Shown here: piece after piece, positions 16,801 to 23,765 of the stretch
How the letters are laid out: each line of letters starts with the position of its first letter
How positions within the stretch are numbered: position 1 is the stretch's first letter
Origin: a virus
Virus record (IMG/VR): IMGVR_UViG_3300043470_001769
Span: 1-39,641 of that record
Length of the DNA: 39,641 bases
Direction: 5' to 3' (one strand)
Notes under the pieces: generated by a model
Seen by the model: the letters and a program-made list of their open reading frames with translations, nothing else
What the model was told of the DNA's origin: nothing
The model's database searches: none
Translations under genes and position numbers: made by a program

Positions 16801-17371
16801 AAATACCATGTCCAATGCGCCAGTCAGTGTGAAAAACAAACCATCTGCTATAAATTCCATGGCCAGAGACTTGACCAATCCACCCAAGTCAACCAACACT
16901 ACCACTACCACTACAAACAATTCGCCCAGACAAAACGACCGTGTTGATCCACTTGACATGCCGCGAGATCCATACATGCCGCGAGATCCATTGGATATGA
17001 TACGTCCGGGCTATGACGGTCAGCTGGGCTCAAACCCAGGACCAAACACAGCAGACAAGAAGTCGTCGTGGCTTGGCAAAACAGCCAAAGGATTGGGATA
17101 TGCAGCAGGTGCTTATGGTGCTGCTGACTTGGGTTCACGTGCCCTGGACTACTATGATCAAACAAAAGACCAAAGCCAAGACGAAGTCATTATACCAGAT
17201 ATCAAAGAAACCAAAAAACGTGAGCAGCCCGAAGTGGAGTACGATGATGACTACGATGCTATGGTTGCCAGAGTTAAACGACTAGCCGGACTGGGTCCTA
17301 TGAAGACTGTTTACGATCCCAAGAAGCGACAATATCGCAACATGCCCACAGCAGTGCAGCCTAAAAAATGA
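13814..17371 (+). CDS. Giant modular protein with repeated GVAEG junctions; candidate capsid-cargo polyprotein
   Basis: The leader MIIDELFEAP has an LFE ending like a T4 capsid-targeting sequence. Junction tripeptides end at about E73, E126, E241 (all GVAEG), E300 (MAEG), E521 (GVAEEE) and E604 (GVAEV). Pieces: 1-73 a basic Cys-containing domain (ACYHKVKASAKVWPSAYASG); 74-126 a small alpha/beta domain; 127-241 GNAT acetyltransferase-like (EVEERYRGQGIAQTMYDYV); 242-300 helical; 301-521 mixed, with further LDE and IDE sites near 390 and 465; 522-604 acidic, Tyr/Trp-rich; 605-1185 a long Gly/Asn/Thr-rich disordered arm ending in a basic VKRLAGLGPMKTVYDPKKR-type motif. Known: T4-like prohead proteases cut after (L/I)-x-E. 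Inferred: this is a polyprotein of injected cargo. Confidence 0.85.
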   Translation: MIIDELFEAPQLCPECGGISFSDLILAEKKDACYHKVKASAKVWPSAYASGRLVQCRKKGAANYGNKSEGVAEGPESKKFKVTYELQNGDVKEKIMIGKDANAVAKYFEFKYRHKPISVVEQGVAEGQENFNGIDISMEIQKDDEYVDDEDYDNQVIYVTASSKGKELGHVLFAFDGEYLMPQDLEVEERYRGQGIAQTMYDYVKSKGYKIRRSGQQTDAGTGFWDKHKPGKNVWEQGVAEGLWDQHTSIPELEQAIKNLIMGYKGGVNLTDKGRAQLLLSINKGKRILAKKKQQQDMAEGRMVKGPGGVPLDRQGRPIVAKAKPLGMRKWLVIHDGSHGEGGKDIIEAPNAETAWELANEYDLYIIDIKPYRGPAGPTLVDESVLDEAVGMMIKGAAISGPDDQDIADRIAARTGGRVQGGSRGHHILIIYPTTQDRAIAAKKIRKMFPGIELYKSGGNRNAIDEGMKADELSQYCEELVAEKGWDQAYKHARFMAQGSTDPSWGSVLKYLKSMKDGVAEEESEAASQRKQYPNYYQHRDSGTVFRTQNADGQRMDITPDDEEWDDYYKQQFKDMPTPNDGGFWNDDNTAAYVEGSAEQGVAEVSLGDYRKKAQVSQAGAKINRFFDRDNPEKVARADQTIAKRERGLARADARSRPYTAPPVDKEKQRQQLTDKYPNIDQLVSDAEKNRDPYYDRAEGNAYYAGREAEQNYVRLKQIQRIIQGLNEETRQATVNTPAGNFTANITKDKSTNTVSGTMPVGGATLSAKKDLTPGGAQSVTVDTDVAPNLNLSATRKSADYNKGQLAGTKSVSAKYTDTTGALGEPGQQHTATRTAGVGFGGASGSRVGKNYVTQIDKTLADYMKEAKGINSIRNPNDLQPLEGGGGMGGGGGYTGGPSPFKGWFGGAKPGSREASVAQNNPNTMTVRQGPNPDYRPQTTGDKPKVNVKPGETMDQAVQRTKTQQEFGKFLQGQSGQTFGAGGGRGGQGGPTAAQANTMSNAPVSVKNKPSAINSMARDLTNPPKSTNTTTTTTNNSPRQNDRVDPLDMPRDPYMPRDPLDMIRPGYDGQLGSNPGPNTADKKSSWLGKTAKGLGYAAGAYGAADLGSRALDYYDQTKDQSQDEVIIPDIKETKKREQPEVEYDDDYDAMVARVKRLAGLGPMKTVYDPKKRQYRNMPTAVQPKK
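16957..16991 (+). repeat. Tandem repeat of two 17-bp units
   Basis: CATGCCGCGAGATCCAT occurs at 16957-16973 and again at 16975-16991, an 18-nt period in frame. It encodes two MPRDP units in the disordered arm of the modular protein, a likely recent slippage duplication. Confidence 0.8.
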
Positions 17372-17877
17372 GAGCACAAGAGTTTGTCACCGAAGCCTTT
17401 AACCAGCCATACAAAATGAAGTGGGAAAAAAGTGACTACGGTGATGTTGATGCATTGGTCACACTGCCTGATGGCACCTATCTCACTATCATGTTTGAAC
17501 ATGTGACTCCTTATGAAGTCAACATTTCGTTCTGGAGAAACAACAGTCTTGACGTTACTGGCGAAGGTGACGCTCAACGAATATTTGCTACTGTGTTGGC
17601 TGCTATTCAAAAGTTTCTCACAATGGAGCAACCAGCAAACATATCATTTTCAGCCAGCAAAGAGATAGATATGGACGCAGATGACAGCGGTGCAAAATTT
17701 AACCCAGAAAGCCGGGCCAAGTTGTACAACCGCATGGTCAATCGCTATGCCGCTGCCTGGGGATACACCCCACACAGTTTTGATCATGGCGATGAAGTTA
17801 AATATGAGTTATCACGAATAAAACAAGATGTAGCAGAAGAACAACTGGACGAACTCAGTCACGAATACGAAACATGA
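17368..17877 (+). CDS. Unknown protein with capsid-targeting-like leader MRAQEFVTEA
   Basis: The 169-residue product starts MRAQEFVTEA, strikingly like the T4 internal-protein leader pattern (basic start, EF, then hydrophobic-x-Glu before Ala). A cut after residue 9 is therefore likely. The body is alpha/beta, with strands in the first 60 residues (DVDALVTLPDGTYLTIMF, YEVNISFWRN) and a helical second half including PESRAKLYNRMVNRYAAAWGY. A DVAEEQ near residues 153-158 is a diverged version of the junction element. No catalytic motif is recognised. It overlaps both neighbours by 4 nt in the cassette. I infer a head-internal protein possibly injected with DNA. Confidence 0.78.
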   Translation: MRAQEFVTEAFNQPYKMKWEKSDYGDVDALVTLPDGTYLTIMFEHVTPYEVNISFWRNNSLDVTGEGDAQRIFATVLAAIQKFLTMEQPANISFSASKEIDMDADDSGAKFNPESRAKLYNRMVNRYAAAWGYTPHSFDHGDEVKYELSRIKQDVAEEQLDELSHEYET

Positions 17878-18332
17878 GAGCACGTGAATTCATCAGAGAT
17901 GATTGGAAGGATGTAGCAGACATAGCATCAACTGCGGCTATGTTTGTTCCTGGATTGGCTCCAATTGCTAAAGCATACAACGTGGGAAAAAGTTTATATC
18001 AAGTTGGCAAGACGGCAGTAGATTATAAAAAAGCAAGCGATGAGTTAAATGCAATGGAACCCGAGTTTGCTGCACAACGAGAGCGACAGACTGCACAAAA
18101 CAGTAAATTTTATTCATTAGATGATGTTGATAGACCAGTAGTTCAGTCTATTCATGGTGATCCCAACATTGAAAAAATAGACGAACTTAACTTCCTAGGA
18201 AGTGAATGCACCAAAGACTGTTCAGGACACCGAGCTGGATATGCCTGGTCAAAACGCAAGGGTCTACAACAAGCCAATTCATGGTCACCCAGTTTCAACA
18301 AAGGCGCTGGCCTAGCGGTAGCAGGAAAATAA
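17874..18332 (+). CDS. Unknown small protein of the internal-protein cassette
   Basis: This 152-residue protein begins MRAREFIRDDW, matching the first six residues of the preceding gene's leader except one, but with Asp instead of Glu at the predicted cut position. It may be uncut or cut elsewhere. A weakly hydrophobic helix follows (STAAMFVPGLAPIAKAYNVGKSL, described in parts). The C-terminus has a Cys-containing motif: FLGSECTKDCSGHRAGYAWSKRKG. That motif, with CxxxC and SGHRAGY, reads like a conserved short domain seen in aquatic phage proteins, with unknown function. It shares an ATGA overlap with the preceding gene and ends the cassette before the sugar genes. Confidence 0.75.
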   Translation: MRAREFIRDDWKDVADIASTAAMFVPGLAPIAKAYNVGKSLYQVGKTAVDYKKASDELNAMEPEFAAQRERQTAQNSKFYSLDDVDRPVVQSIHGDPNIEKIDELNFLGSECTKDCSGHRAGYAWSKRKGLQQANSWSPSFNKGAGLAVAGK

Positions 18333-18348
18333 CAACGCCACCATCAAC

Positions 18349-18356
18349 TGCAAATA
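18349..18356 (+). promoter_or_regulatory. Weak late-promoter-like octamer (TGCAAATA)
   Basis: The core is CAAATA rather than TAAATA and ends 9 nt before the ATG at 18366. No ribosome-binding site is present there. It is the poorest match in the set and is listed because the position fits. Confidence 0.3.
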
Positions 18357-18365
18357 CATAAGTGC

Positions 18366-19208
18366 ATGATTGATATTGTCACTGTTGTTTTCGAACAAGA
18401 AATTCCCATATTACAAGCACAAGCGCAAAGCATTGCACTAAACTGCCAACGCATTGGCATCCGCAATATCTATGTGGTGTTGAATGACACCGAAACTATT
18501 GCTGCACAGATTGACCCTGCCTGGTGGGGTCCGTTGTCCAGCAATGTGCTGATAATTCCACGCAGTGCATTCTCCACGCCATTTGTAGCAGATGGTTGGG
18601 TCAGTCAACAAGTGTTAAAACTGCTCACAGCATCAATGAGCTACAACACTTACTCAATGATCTTGGATGCTAAAACTTTGTTTGTGCGTGAACTGGATCC
18701 TGCCACAGTGGTGGACGAAACAGGTCGAATCCTCACAGGTAGATGTCCCATATATCCTGTGTTCGAGCCCAGCAAAAAAATAGTAGAACAGTTGTTTGAA
18801 ATTGAACTCACCGAGCAACTGGGTCCTGGTGGTGTGCCATTCATTGTACACAACGACACCGTGAGAATGATGATTGCTGAAATTACCTTGCGCACACGCA
18901 CACCATTCCCCACATGGTTCCAACAACAAGGCATGGTCACTGAATTCATATTGTATTCAGGATTTGTAAAATTCTTGTGCGGCAATTTGGAAGTTATGTA
19001 CGACAGACAAAACAAACTTGGCGGTATAGTAAATGTCAGCCATGATGAAACTGTGCATTGGCTGACTAAAATAAATCAAATGAACAATCGAAACACTCTG
19101 ACTGTGAGTGTGCATAGAGGCGCCTGGACCCGACTAACTGCACAACAACGTCAAGAATATCGAGATTTGTTGCTACAACGTGGCATAGAGGCAGCACGAG
19201 ATCTATGA
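18366..19208 (+). CDS. DUF6492-type putative glycosyltransferase
   Basis: The 280 residues begin with IDIVTVVFEQEIPILQAQAQSI, the first strand and helix of a GT-A-like fold. They then show DGWVSQQVLKLLTASM and YSMILDAKTLFVREL, the arrangement (conserved Gln-Gln-Lys helix followed by an acidic strand) that I associate with DUF6492 proteins. The usual DxD/DSD site is here LDAKT, with one acidic residue, so catalytic competence is uncertain. A late VNVSHDETVHWLTK segment may supply further active-site residues. It overlaps the PIG-L gene by 4 nt, so it opens a three-gene forward sugar operon. The likely role is surface or base glycosylation. Confidence 0.65.
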   Translation: MIDIVTVVFEQEIPILQAQAQSIALNCQRIGIRNIYVVLNDTETIAAQIDPAWWGPLSSNVLIIPRSAFSTPFVADGWVSQQVLKLLTASMSYNTYSMILDAKTLFVRELDPATVVDETGRILTGRCPIYPVFEPSKKIVEQLFEIELTEQLGPGGVPFIVHNDTVRMMIAEITLRTRTPFPTWFQQQGMVTEFILYSGFVKFLCGNLEVMYDRQNKLGGIVNVSHDETVHWLTKINQMNNRNTLTVSVHRGAWTRLTAQQRQEYRDLLLQRGIEAARDL

Positions 19209-19717
19209 AGGCGTTGTGTCTTGTTGCTCATCCTGATGACTGTGTGATATTTGCCTACAGTTATATCCACAATCATCCTGAGCATGACTGGACCATTGGT
19301 TACTTGACCTATACTGCGACAGATCCGCGTGGTGCAGAAATGGCAGCGTTCTGGCAACGTCGCGGCATTGGCACAGTGTTCCTGGGGTTTGAAGACCACT
19401 GGCATGACAATGAACAGAAACAATTCACTCGTTGGACAGAAGAACGTGCAGAACGAGCCTGTTGGGCATTGGCCAAAGATTTTGACCTGGTGCTAACACA
19501 TGATGAATCTGGCGACTATGGACATATACATCATGTGTTGGTATACCACTCTGTGCAATGGCACCCACGCCTGGTGACATTTGCTCGCCCCGGAGAAGGT
19601 ACAACATACACTGTGCCCGACAATGCATACAGCCTGGATGAATTGCCTCGTCATGCCAACATCATTGCTGGCTTTCATGTCATGCAACATCAAAACAGTT
19701 ACAAGGAAATACAATGA
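19205..19717 (+). CDS. PIG-L/LmbE-type N-deacetylase
   Basis: The N-terminus LCLVAHPDD (about residues 4-12) is the PIG-L family zinc and catalytic motif. HDESGDYGHIHHVLVYHSV (about 98-116) supplies the distal histidines, so the metal site appears intact. At 170 residues it is shorter than typical family members (about 230). PIG-L enzymes remove acetyl groups from N-acetyl-sugars such as GlcNAc derivatives. Situated between a glycosyltransferase-like gene and an SGNH-type gene with 4-nt overlaps at both ends, it probably edits an acetylated sugar used by this phage. Confidence 0.82.
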   Translation: MKALCLVAHPDDCVIFAYSYIHNHPEHDWTIGYLTYTATDPRGAEMAAFWQRRGIGTVFLGFEDHWHDNEQKQFTRWTEERAERACWALAKDFDLVLTHDESGDYGHIHHVLVYHSVQWHPRLVTFARPGEGTTYTVPDNAYSLDELPRHANIIAGFHVMQHQNSYKEIQ

Positions 19718-20520
19718 AATTAATGATAGCAGGTTGCAGTTTTTCAGCTGTCAGCAAGTCATTGCCTGGCACCGCCTGGAGTGAAGTGTTGGCCAAGCGA
19801 CTAGGCTGGGAGTTGATCAATCTAGCACGTCAGGGCTGTAGCAATGGTGGCATACGCATACAGATAGATGAGATACGTAGACAGCGTCCAGACTTTGCTG
19901 TGCTCACTCCCACATTCTGGGACCGAATGGAAATACCTGCCAACAGTGTACCCTACGATTGGAATCAAAAACCCAGTTCAGGAGAGAATCCTCCACTGGA
20001 ACAGCATTTGCAAAATCGTGCCCTGGGCAATGGCTACCGTAGAGAAGATGGCATACGCAATGTCAACTACGGCACAGAACCGTCGAACATGATTTGCGAA
20101 ACTATCTTTACCTTGGCTGAAAACTTTGATCATCCCTACAGACAGGGACGCATCACTAAACAAGCACAAACAGGTGTGCGCCATTGGATTGATTCAATCT
20201 ACGACAATGCTTGGAAAAAACAGTGTGACGAGTGGATCATGCGGGATGGCATCACAATGATGTATTTAGATGGTATCAAATTCATTGTGTGTCCCAACCT
20301 GTTGTGGCCATTTGATCCTGCAAATTCTTCACAGTGGCGTGAGGCATTTCCTAGCATTGTGCCTGATCATTACATCAACTTGGATCCTGCACGATCGCCG
20401 CAGGCCATATGCGGCAACAATCCGTTTTCAGGAGAAGATCCTGGTTATCATTCAAGTCCAGCAGGACAAGAAATAATCGCCGAACACTTTTATCAAACTT
20501 GGTTGGATCACTTCAAGTGA
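19714..20520 (+). CDS. SGNH/GDSL-type hydrolase-like protein
   Basis: The 268-residue protein shows the SGNH block order. GCSFS (residues 6-10) carries the candidate serine nucleophile, NLARQGCSNGGIRIQI (about 34-49) the oxyanion Gly/Asn block, FAVLTPTFWDR (about 62-72) the third block, and GYHSSPAGQEIIAEHF near the C-terminus the His block. Such proteins act as esterases or O-acetyl hydrolases or transferases on sugars. Paired with a PIG-L deacetylase, sugar O-acetyl editing is a reasonable inference. Its 3' end overlaps the 3' end of the converging gene by 13 nt. Confidence 0.75.
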   Translation: MKLMIAGCSFSAVSKSLPGTAWSEVLAKRLGWELINLARQGCSNGGIRIQIDEIRRQRPDFAVLTPTFWDRMEIPANSVPYDWNQKPSSGENPPLEQHLQNRALGNGYRREDGIRNVNYGTEPSNMICETIFTLAENFDHPYRQGRITKQAQTGVRHWIDSIYDNAWKKQCDEWIMRDGITMMYLDGIKFIVCPNLLWPFDPANSSQWREAFPSIVPDHYINLDPARSPQAICGNNPFSGEDPGYHSSPAGQEIIAEHFYQTWLDHFK

Positions 20521-21569
20521 TCTACGACAAACTGCTGTAGTTCTTGTGTTTTTTCTTGTTCAAATTCATACAGCCTATTGTGATTGTGATCCAATTTAGG
20601 TCGTAGTTTTTGCAACAGTGCAGGCAAGTCTTGACTGCATAGATACTGCATTTGTTCAAACGCCCGACTCCAACGAACTACATCATCCGGCTCGGCATCA
20701 TAACTTTCGTCTATGACATCGCTAAAGGTTTCAAATCCCCAGTCCCGGTATTGTTGCAAAAATCCTTGTATGGCAAACACCACAAACAATCTACGAGCTT
20801 GAAAACACTTGGCAGTTTTTTCAGCAGAAAGAAACACACGATCCTTTCCTAGTGTTTCACACACCACACTGAACCAAGTGCGATTGTATATTTCCCAGGG
20901 CACCAAACCGCTGACAGAATTGTCCATGTCTTTTTTAACTTCCCATGCAGAGTCCAAGTTTGGACTCACATAAGGATATTGTAATGCAGTATTATCAAAC
21001 AGCCTGGCCACACGTTCAGGAGTTGAATCGATCCAATGCCCCACAAACAAGTCTCTGTAGGTCACAATTCCCTGTTCCAGCAAGCCTAATTTTTGCATGC
21101 TCAACATTGCAAAATCTCTATGCTCACGACGAGCACCTAGCAGGCATTCAAATGCAAAAGGACGTTGTGCAGGGAAATCTTCTCTTGGTTGATTCCAACG
21201 TAGGAAGTTGAAACTCCAGGCTGGTCTGTAGATCACTCTTGGGTGGGGCGGTTCGTCCAGCCACACACCTGCTGTGTGCAACAGCCAGTTTTCTATGCCT
21301 GTGGTTTCAATCCATTCCACAAGTTCTTTTTTGCTGTGCCACTCAATGTCAGTGAACAACACAAGATCAAATTCATGCAGCGGCAACTTCATGAAGTCTG
21401 GGTTGTATTCGTGTTTGTTGGGCAGACTGTAGAACACTGGCAAGACTGCTATGCTATGCGGCTGTGCCAAGGCTGTGGCCAAGTCTACTATTTGATCATA
21501 GCCAAAGCCCCATTCTGTGGCTTGATAGCCTGGAGAGAATACTTTAAGAGAGGCGTGCAAGAGTTTCAC
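20508..21569 (-). CDS. Putative glycosyltransferase (fucosyltransferase-like C-terminal motif)
   Basis: The GTG start at 21569 gives 353 residues and overlaps the upstream minus-strand gene by 26 nt. The C-terminal half holds WFSVVCETLGKDRVFLSAEKTAKCF followed by GFLQQYRDWGFETFSDVIDESYD (described in parts). That is the E-T-x(n)-EK and GF-x-TF-x(n)-DESYD pattern of phage and GT10-like transferases that bind nucleotide sugars. The N-terminal half (LVLFTDIEWHSKKEL) would bind the acceptor. It is the last gene of a three-gene reverse operon with a radical SAM enzyme and another transferase. Product and acceptor are unknown. Confidence 0.7.
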   Translation of the reverse strand: MKLLHASLKVFSPGYQATEWGFGYDQIVDLATALAQPHSIAVLPVFYSLPNKHEYNPDFMKLPLHEFDLVLFTDIEWHSKKELVEWIETTGIENWLLHTAGVWLDEPPHPRVIYRPAWSFNFLRWNQPREDFPAQRPFAFECLLGARREHRDFAMLSMQKLGLLEQGIVTYRDLFVGHWIDSTPERVARLFDNTALQYPYVSPNLDSAWEVKKDMDNSVSGLVPWEIYNRTWFSVVCETLGKDRVFLSAEKTAKCFQARRLFVVFAIQGFLQQYRDWGFETFSDVIDESYDAEPDDVVRWSRAFEQMQYLCSQDLPALLQKLRPKLDHNHNRLYEFEQEKTQELQQFVVDHLK

Positions 21570-22428
21570 GTATCTTGTCCATGTAGTAGTTGAAGTTCAC
21601 AACTTCTTTCTTTTCCCAGTCCATTTGCAAACTGCGACTCAAGTCAGGCACAGCATCACACACAGCAGTGTGATAGTTGGGATCAAAGTCACCAATCTTT
21701 TCCATGTCGTCATAATGATATCTGCGTTGGAACTCCTGGGTAATGGGTCTTCGGCTCATGGTCCAATTGCCAATGAATTCATATTCTGAAAACCAGCGTA
21801 TGAGTTCACCATTGCCCCAGGGTGGCACAGTGGGTTCAGGCGGGCATGAGTCAATCATGGCATCCAGCCATTTCTTCTGATGTTTTTCTTCCAGGAACTT
21901 TACTAAATCGTTAAAGTCTTGTTTGAGTACAGGCACGTTTTCACTGATAAAGCAGTGTGGCGTGAGTCGGTCAAAGCCCAGTCCATTCTTGATACTTTCA
22001 TAATAACCCCAACTGTGGCGTTCATTCTCCAGCACTTGGAAATTCAACACGCCGTCCTTGATAGGTTTATAGGGTCGGATCAGCAAACAATCACAGTCGT
22101 GCATGATCATCAAGTCATAGTTGAGATAATCAAGAAACGCAAACTTGATGGCCTGCTGACGCAGCCAGTATGTTCTGTAGTCACCGTCAAACACCCAATT
22201 GTTGACTTCAGGATAGATTCTGTAGATCTCTGAATCAGGAGCATAGTCTAACTTGGCGGTATCAATGCCGTACTTTTCAAACACAGGCCACAGTTCTTCC
22301 TGCGGCACAGGGCTGGCAATACAAGTGCGGTCTATGCCAATGAGATTGTTGGCAAATTCAGGTTGCAGGCTCATGATGGCATGCGGCACACGATATCGTG
22401 CTAGGTATAAAATTCTTGCTGAGGTCAT
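21544..22428 (-). CDS. GT-A-like glycosyltransferase (DUF6492-like)
   Basis: I chose ATG at 22428 (MTSARILYLARYR) because AAGGAAAAT stands directly before it and it then follows the radical SAM stop by 7 nt. A longer version starting at 22521 would overlap that gene by 86 nt. The 294 residues contain WLRQQAIKFAFLDYLNYDLMIMHDCDCLL, where the conserved Gln-Gln-Lys helix precedes a DCDC acidic site (about residues 108-111), and SEYEFIGNW further on. This is the same architecture as the 18366 product but with the metal site intact. It belongs to the reverse-strand sugar operon. Confidence 0.72.
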   Translation of the reverse strand: MTSARILYLARYRVPHAIMSLQPEFANNLIGIDRTCIASPVPQEELWPVFEKYGIDTAKLDYAPDSEIYRIYPEVNNWVFDGDYRTYWLRQQAIKFAFLDYLNYDLMIMHDCDCLLIRPYKPIKDGVLNFQVLENERHSWGYYESIKNGLGFDRLTPHCFISENVPVLKQDFNDLVKFLEEKHQKKWLDAMIDSCPPEPTVPPWGNGELIRWFSEYEFIGNWTMSRRPITQEFQRRYHYDDMEKIGDFDPNYHTAVCDAVPDLSRSLQMDWEKKEVVNFNYYMDKIRETLARLS

Positions 22429-22435
22429 ATTTTCC

Positions 22436-23425
22436 TTAGGTGATTGAGCAACTGTTGACACATTGATACAGTCTGCCATCTGCAATACTGCTTTGAGCCC
22501 AGGTTTGTTCCACACGTTCAAACCAGTTTAGACAATGCGCCAAATCATATTTAAGTGCGTTGTTTTCCTCGACCAATTCTTTTGTTTGACTGTTGCCAGC
22601 GTGAGTCATGGTTTTGGGGTAGAATCCCAGGTAACAACAGGGATATACTGAACCATCTGCGGCTATGTATATTTCTTGTTTGATCTTGTGCTGACAACGT
22701 AATTTTAACTCTGGCGTATCCTTGTGACTTTGCACAGTGCGCGGATCAAACCATGTGATGTGACTTTGTAATAAATCTTTGATGTGCGGCACATGATTGC
22801 TGGAGTCTGTGCCAATCCTATGGCTGTATTCTCCTGACCTAGTGAACACTGGTCCAGAGTCTCGGCCATCGTAGATGTTTTCAAATTCCACAAATCCCAG
22901 ATCTTGGGCCAGTTGTCGGCATTCGGCTTCTTGATGTCGGTTGTGATCAAACGGTACAAAACGCCACTTGGCCCGTCCGCCCGCAGCGATAAAAGCCTGT
23001 GCATTGGCTATGACTTTGTTCCAGTCTGTGTCCTGTCTATACAGAGCATGAGTATCTGCCAGACCGTCCAGCGCAAACCCCACAGTGACTCGGGGCAACG
23101 CCAGGCGCCGCCACCAATCTTGGTTGCGCAAACTGCCGTTGGTGTTGATGTTTACTGTGATATCGTGTTCCGCAAGATATTCAACTATTTCCACAGCATC
23201 TCGAGCACTTGCAAAGTCTCCCAGGTTGCCGTTGAAGTTGGCATGTGTTAGCTGTGATATCACAGGTGCCAAAATGTGCCGAAACTGTGCGAGATTCAGT
23301 TCCACATCAGGATAACCCGAATTGTAATCCAAGCCGCGATAGTTGCGCATACACATGGGACAACGGGCATTGCACCGGGTAGTGAGTTCCACATGCACCT
23401 GGCGTATTTGGTCTAACTTTAGCAT
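22436..23425 (-). CDS. Radical SAM/SPASM enzyme
   Basis: [18 protein letters not shown] (about residues 10-27) contains the canonical CxxxCxxC that binds a 4Fe-4S cluster and S-adenosylmethionine. A TIM-barrel-like core follows, including [11 protein letters not shown] and INTNGSLR. The C-terminal SPASM-like region has cysteines in [28 protein letters not shown] and YQCVNSC, fit for auxiliary clusters. At 329 residues it is the usual length. SPASM enzymes modify peptides or sugars by radical chemistry; next to two glycosyltransferases it may make an unusual sugar or modify a protein. A perfect TATAAATA sits 4 nt before its ATG. It is not QueE, which has a different cysteine spacing. Confidence 0.88.
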   Translation of the reverse strand: MLKLDQIRQVHVELTTRCNARCPMCMRNYRGLDYNSGYPDVELNLAQFRHILAPVISQLTHANFNGNLGDFASARDAVEIVEYLAEHDITVNINTNGSLRNQDWWRRLALPRVTVGFALDGLADTHALYRQDTDWNKVIANAQAFIAAGGRAKWRFVPFDHNRHQEAECRQLAQDLGFVEFENIYDGRDSGPVFTRSGEYSHRIGTDSSNHVPHIKDLLQSHITWFDPRTVQSHKDTPELKLRCQHKIKQEIYIAADGSVYPCCYLGFYPKTMTHAGNSQTKELVEENNALKYDLAHCLNWFERVEQTWAQSSIADGRLYQCVNSCSIT

Positions 23426-23429
23426 GGGA

Positions 23430-23437
23430 TATTTATA
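23430..23437 (-). promoter_or_regulatory. Exact T4 late promoter octamer TATAAATA (minus strand)
   Basis: On the minus strand the full consensus TATAAATA is followed by TCCC and the ATG of the radical SAM gene at 23425 (gap 4 nt), with no ribosome-binding site. This is the best-matching instance of the start-codon-abutting class. Confidence 0.75.
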
Positions 23438-23449
23438 TACACAGTTTTG

Positions 23450-23457
23450 ACTAAATA
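23450..23457 (+). promoter_or_regulatory. T4-type late promoter octamer (ACTAAATA), divergent partner
   Basis: The octamer is 5 nt before the ATG at 23463. Together with the minus-strand TATAAATA at 23430-23437 it forms a compact divergent late-promoter pair within a 37-bp gap. Confidence 0.6.
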
Positions 23458-23462
23458 TATCT

Positions 23463-23765
23463 ATGCAAACTCAATACGTGCGAGTAGTATGTGATATAAG
23501 TGGCAGGTGTTCCCAACCTGCACGATATCGCGTGTATGTCAATGAAGAATTGTTCAGTGAGCGCACCTGGATCTGGAAAGACATTTATCTTGAAGAGTCT
23601 TTGCAAATACAAGCACCGTTTGGCGCTTACTTGTTGCGGTTTGAAAATGTAGATCCCGACTGTGGTAATTTCAAAATGCGCAATGTGCGAGTACAAGAAG
23701 GTCCTGGCAAGATCAAAACTTTTGATGACAAAATATACATAGAAGTACATGATGAGATGGCGTGA
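23463..23765 (+). CDS. Small beta-rich phage protein
   Basis: The 100-residue protein ([34 protein letters not shown]...) is made of alternating strands with a central W-x-W (TWIWKD) and ends in [16 protein letters not shown]. It looks like a small beta-sandwich, the same general type as the 6905 product, which shares the pattern of an internal wording like RVYVN..LF and a C-terminal strand. There are three cysteines and no membrane segment. Its last codons overlap the next gene by 14 nt. It may be a decoration, chaperone or sugar-binding protein; I cannot assign a function. Confidence 0.7.
   Translation: MQTQYVRVVCDISGRCSQPARYRVYVNEELFSERTWIWKDIYLEESLQIQAPFGAYLLRFENVDPDCGNFKMRNVRVQEGPGKIKTFDDKIYIEVHDEMA

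Noticed and set aside
16774-17165. Minus-strand frames opposite the Gly/Asn/Thr-rich arm
   Set aside because: They are low-complexity products (runs of Val) explained by reading the repeat-rich arm backwards.
22436-23425. Radical SAM protein as QueE for the deazaguanine pathway
   Set aside because: QueE uses an unusual long cysteine spacing and is about 210-220 residues. This protein has canonical CxxxCxxC, 329 residues and SPASM-like C-terminal cysteines, and sits with glycosyltransferases.
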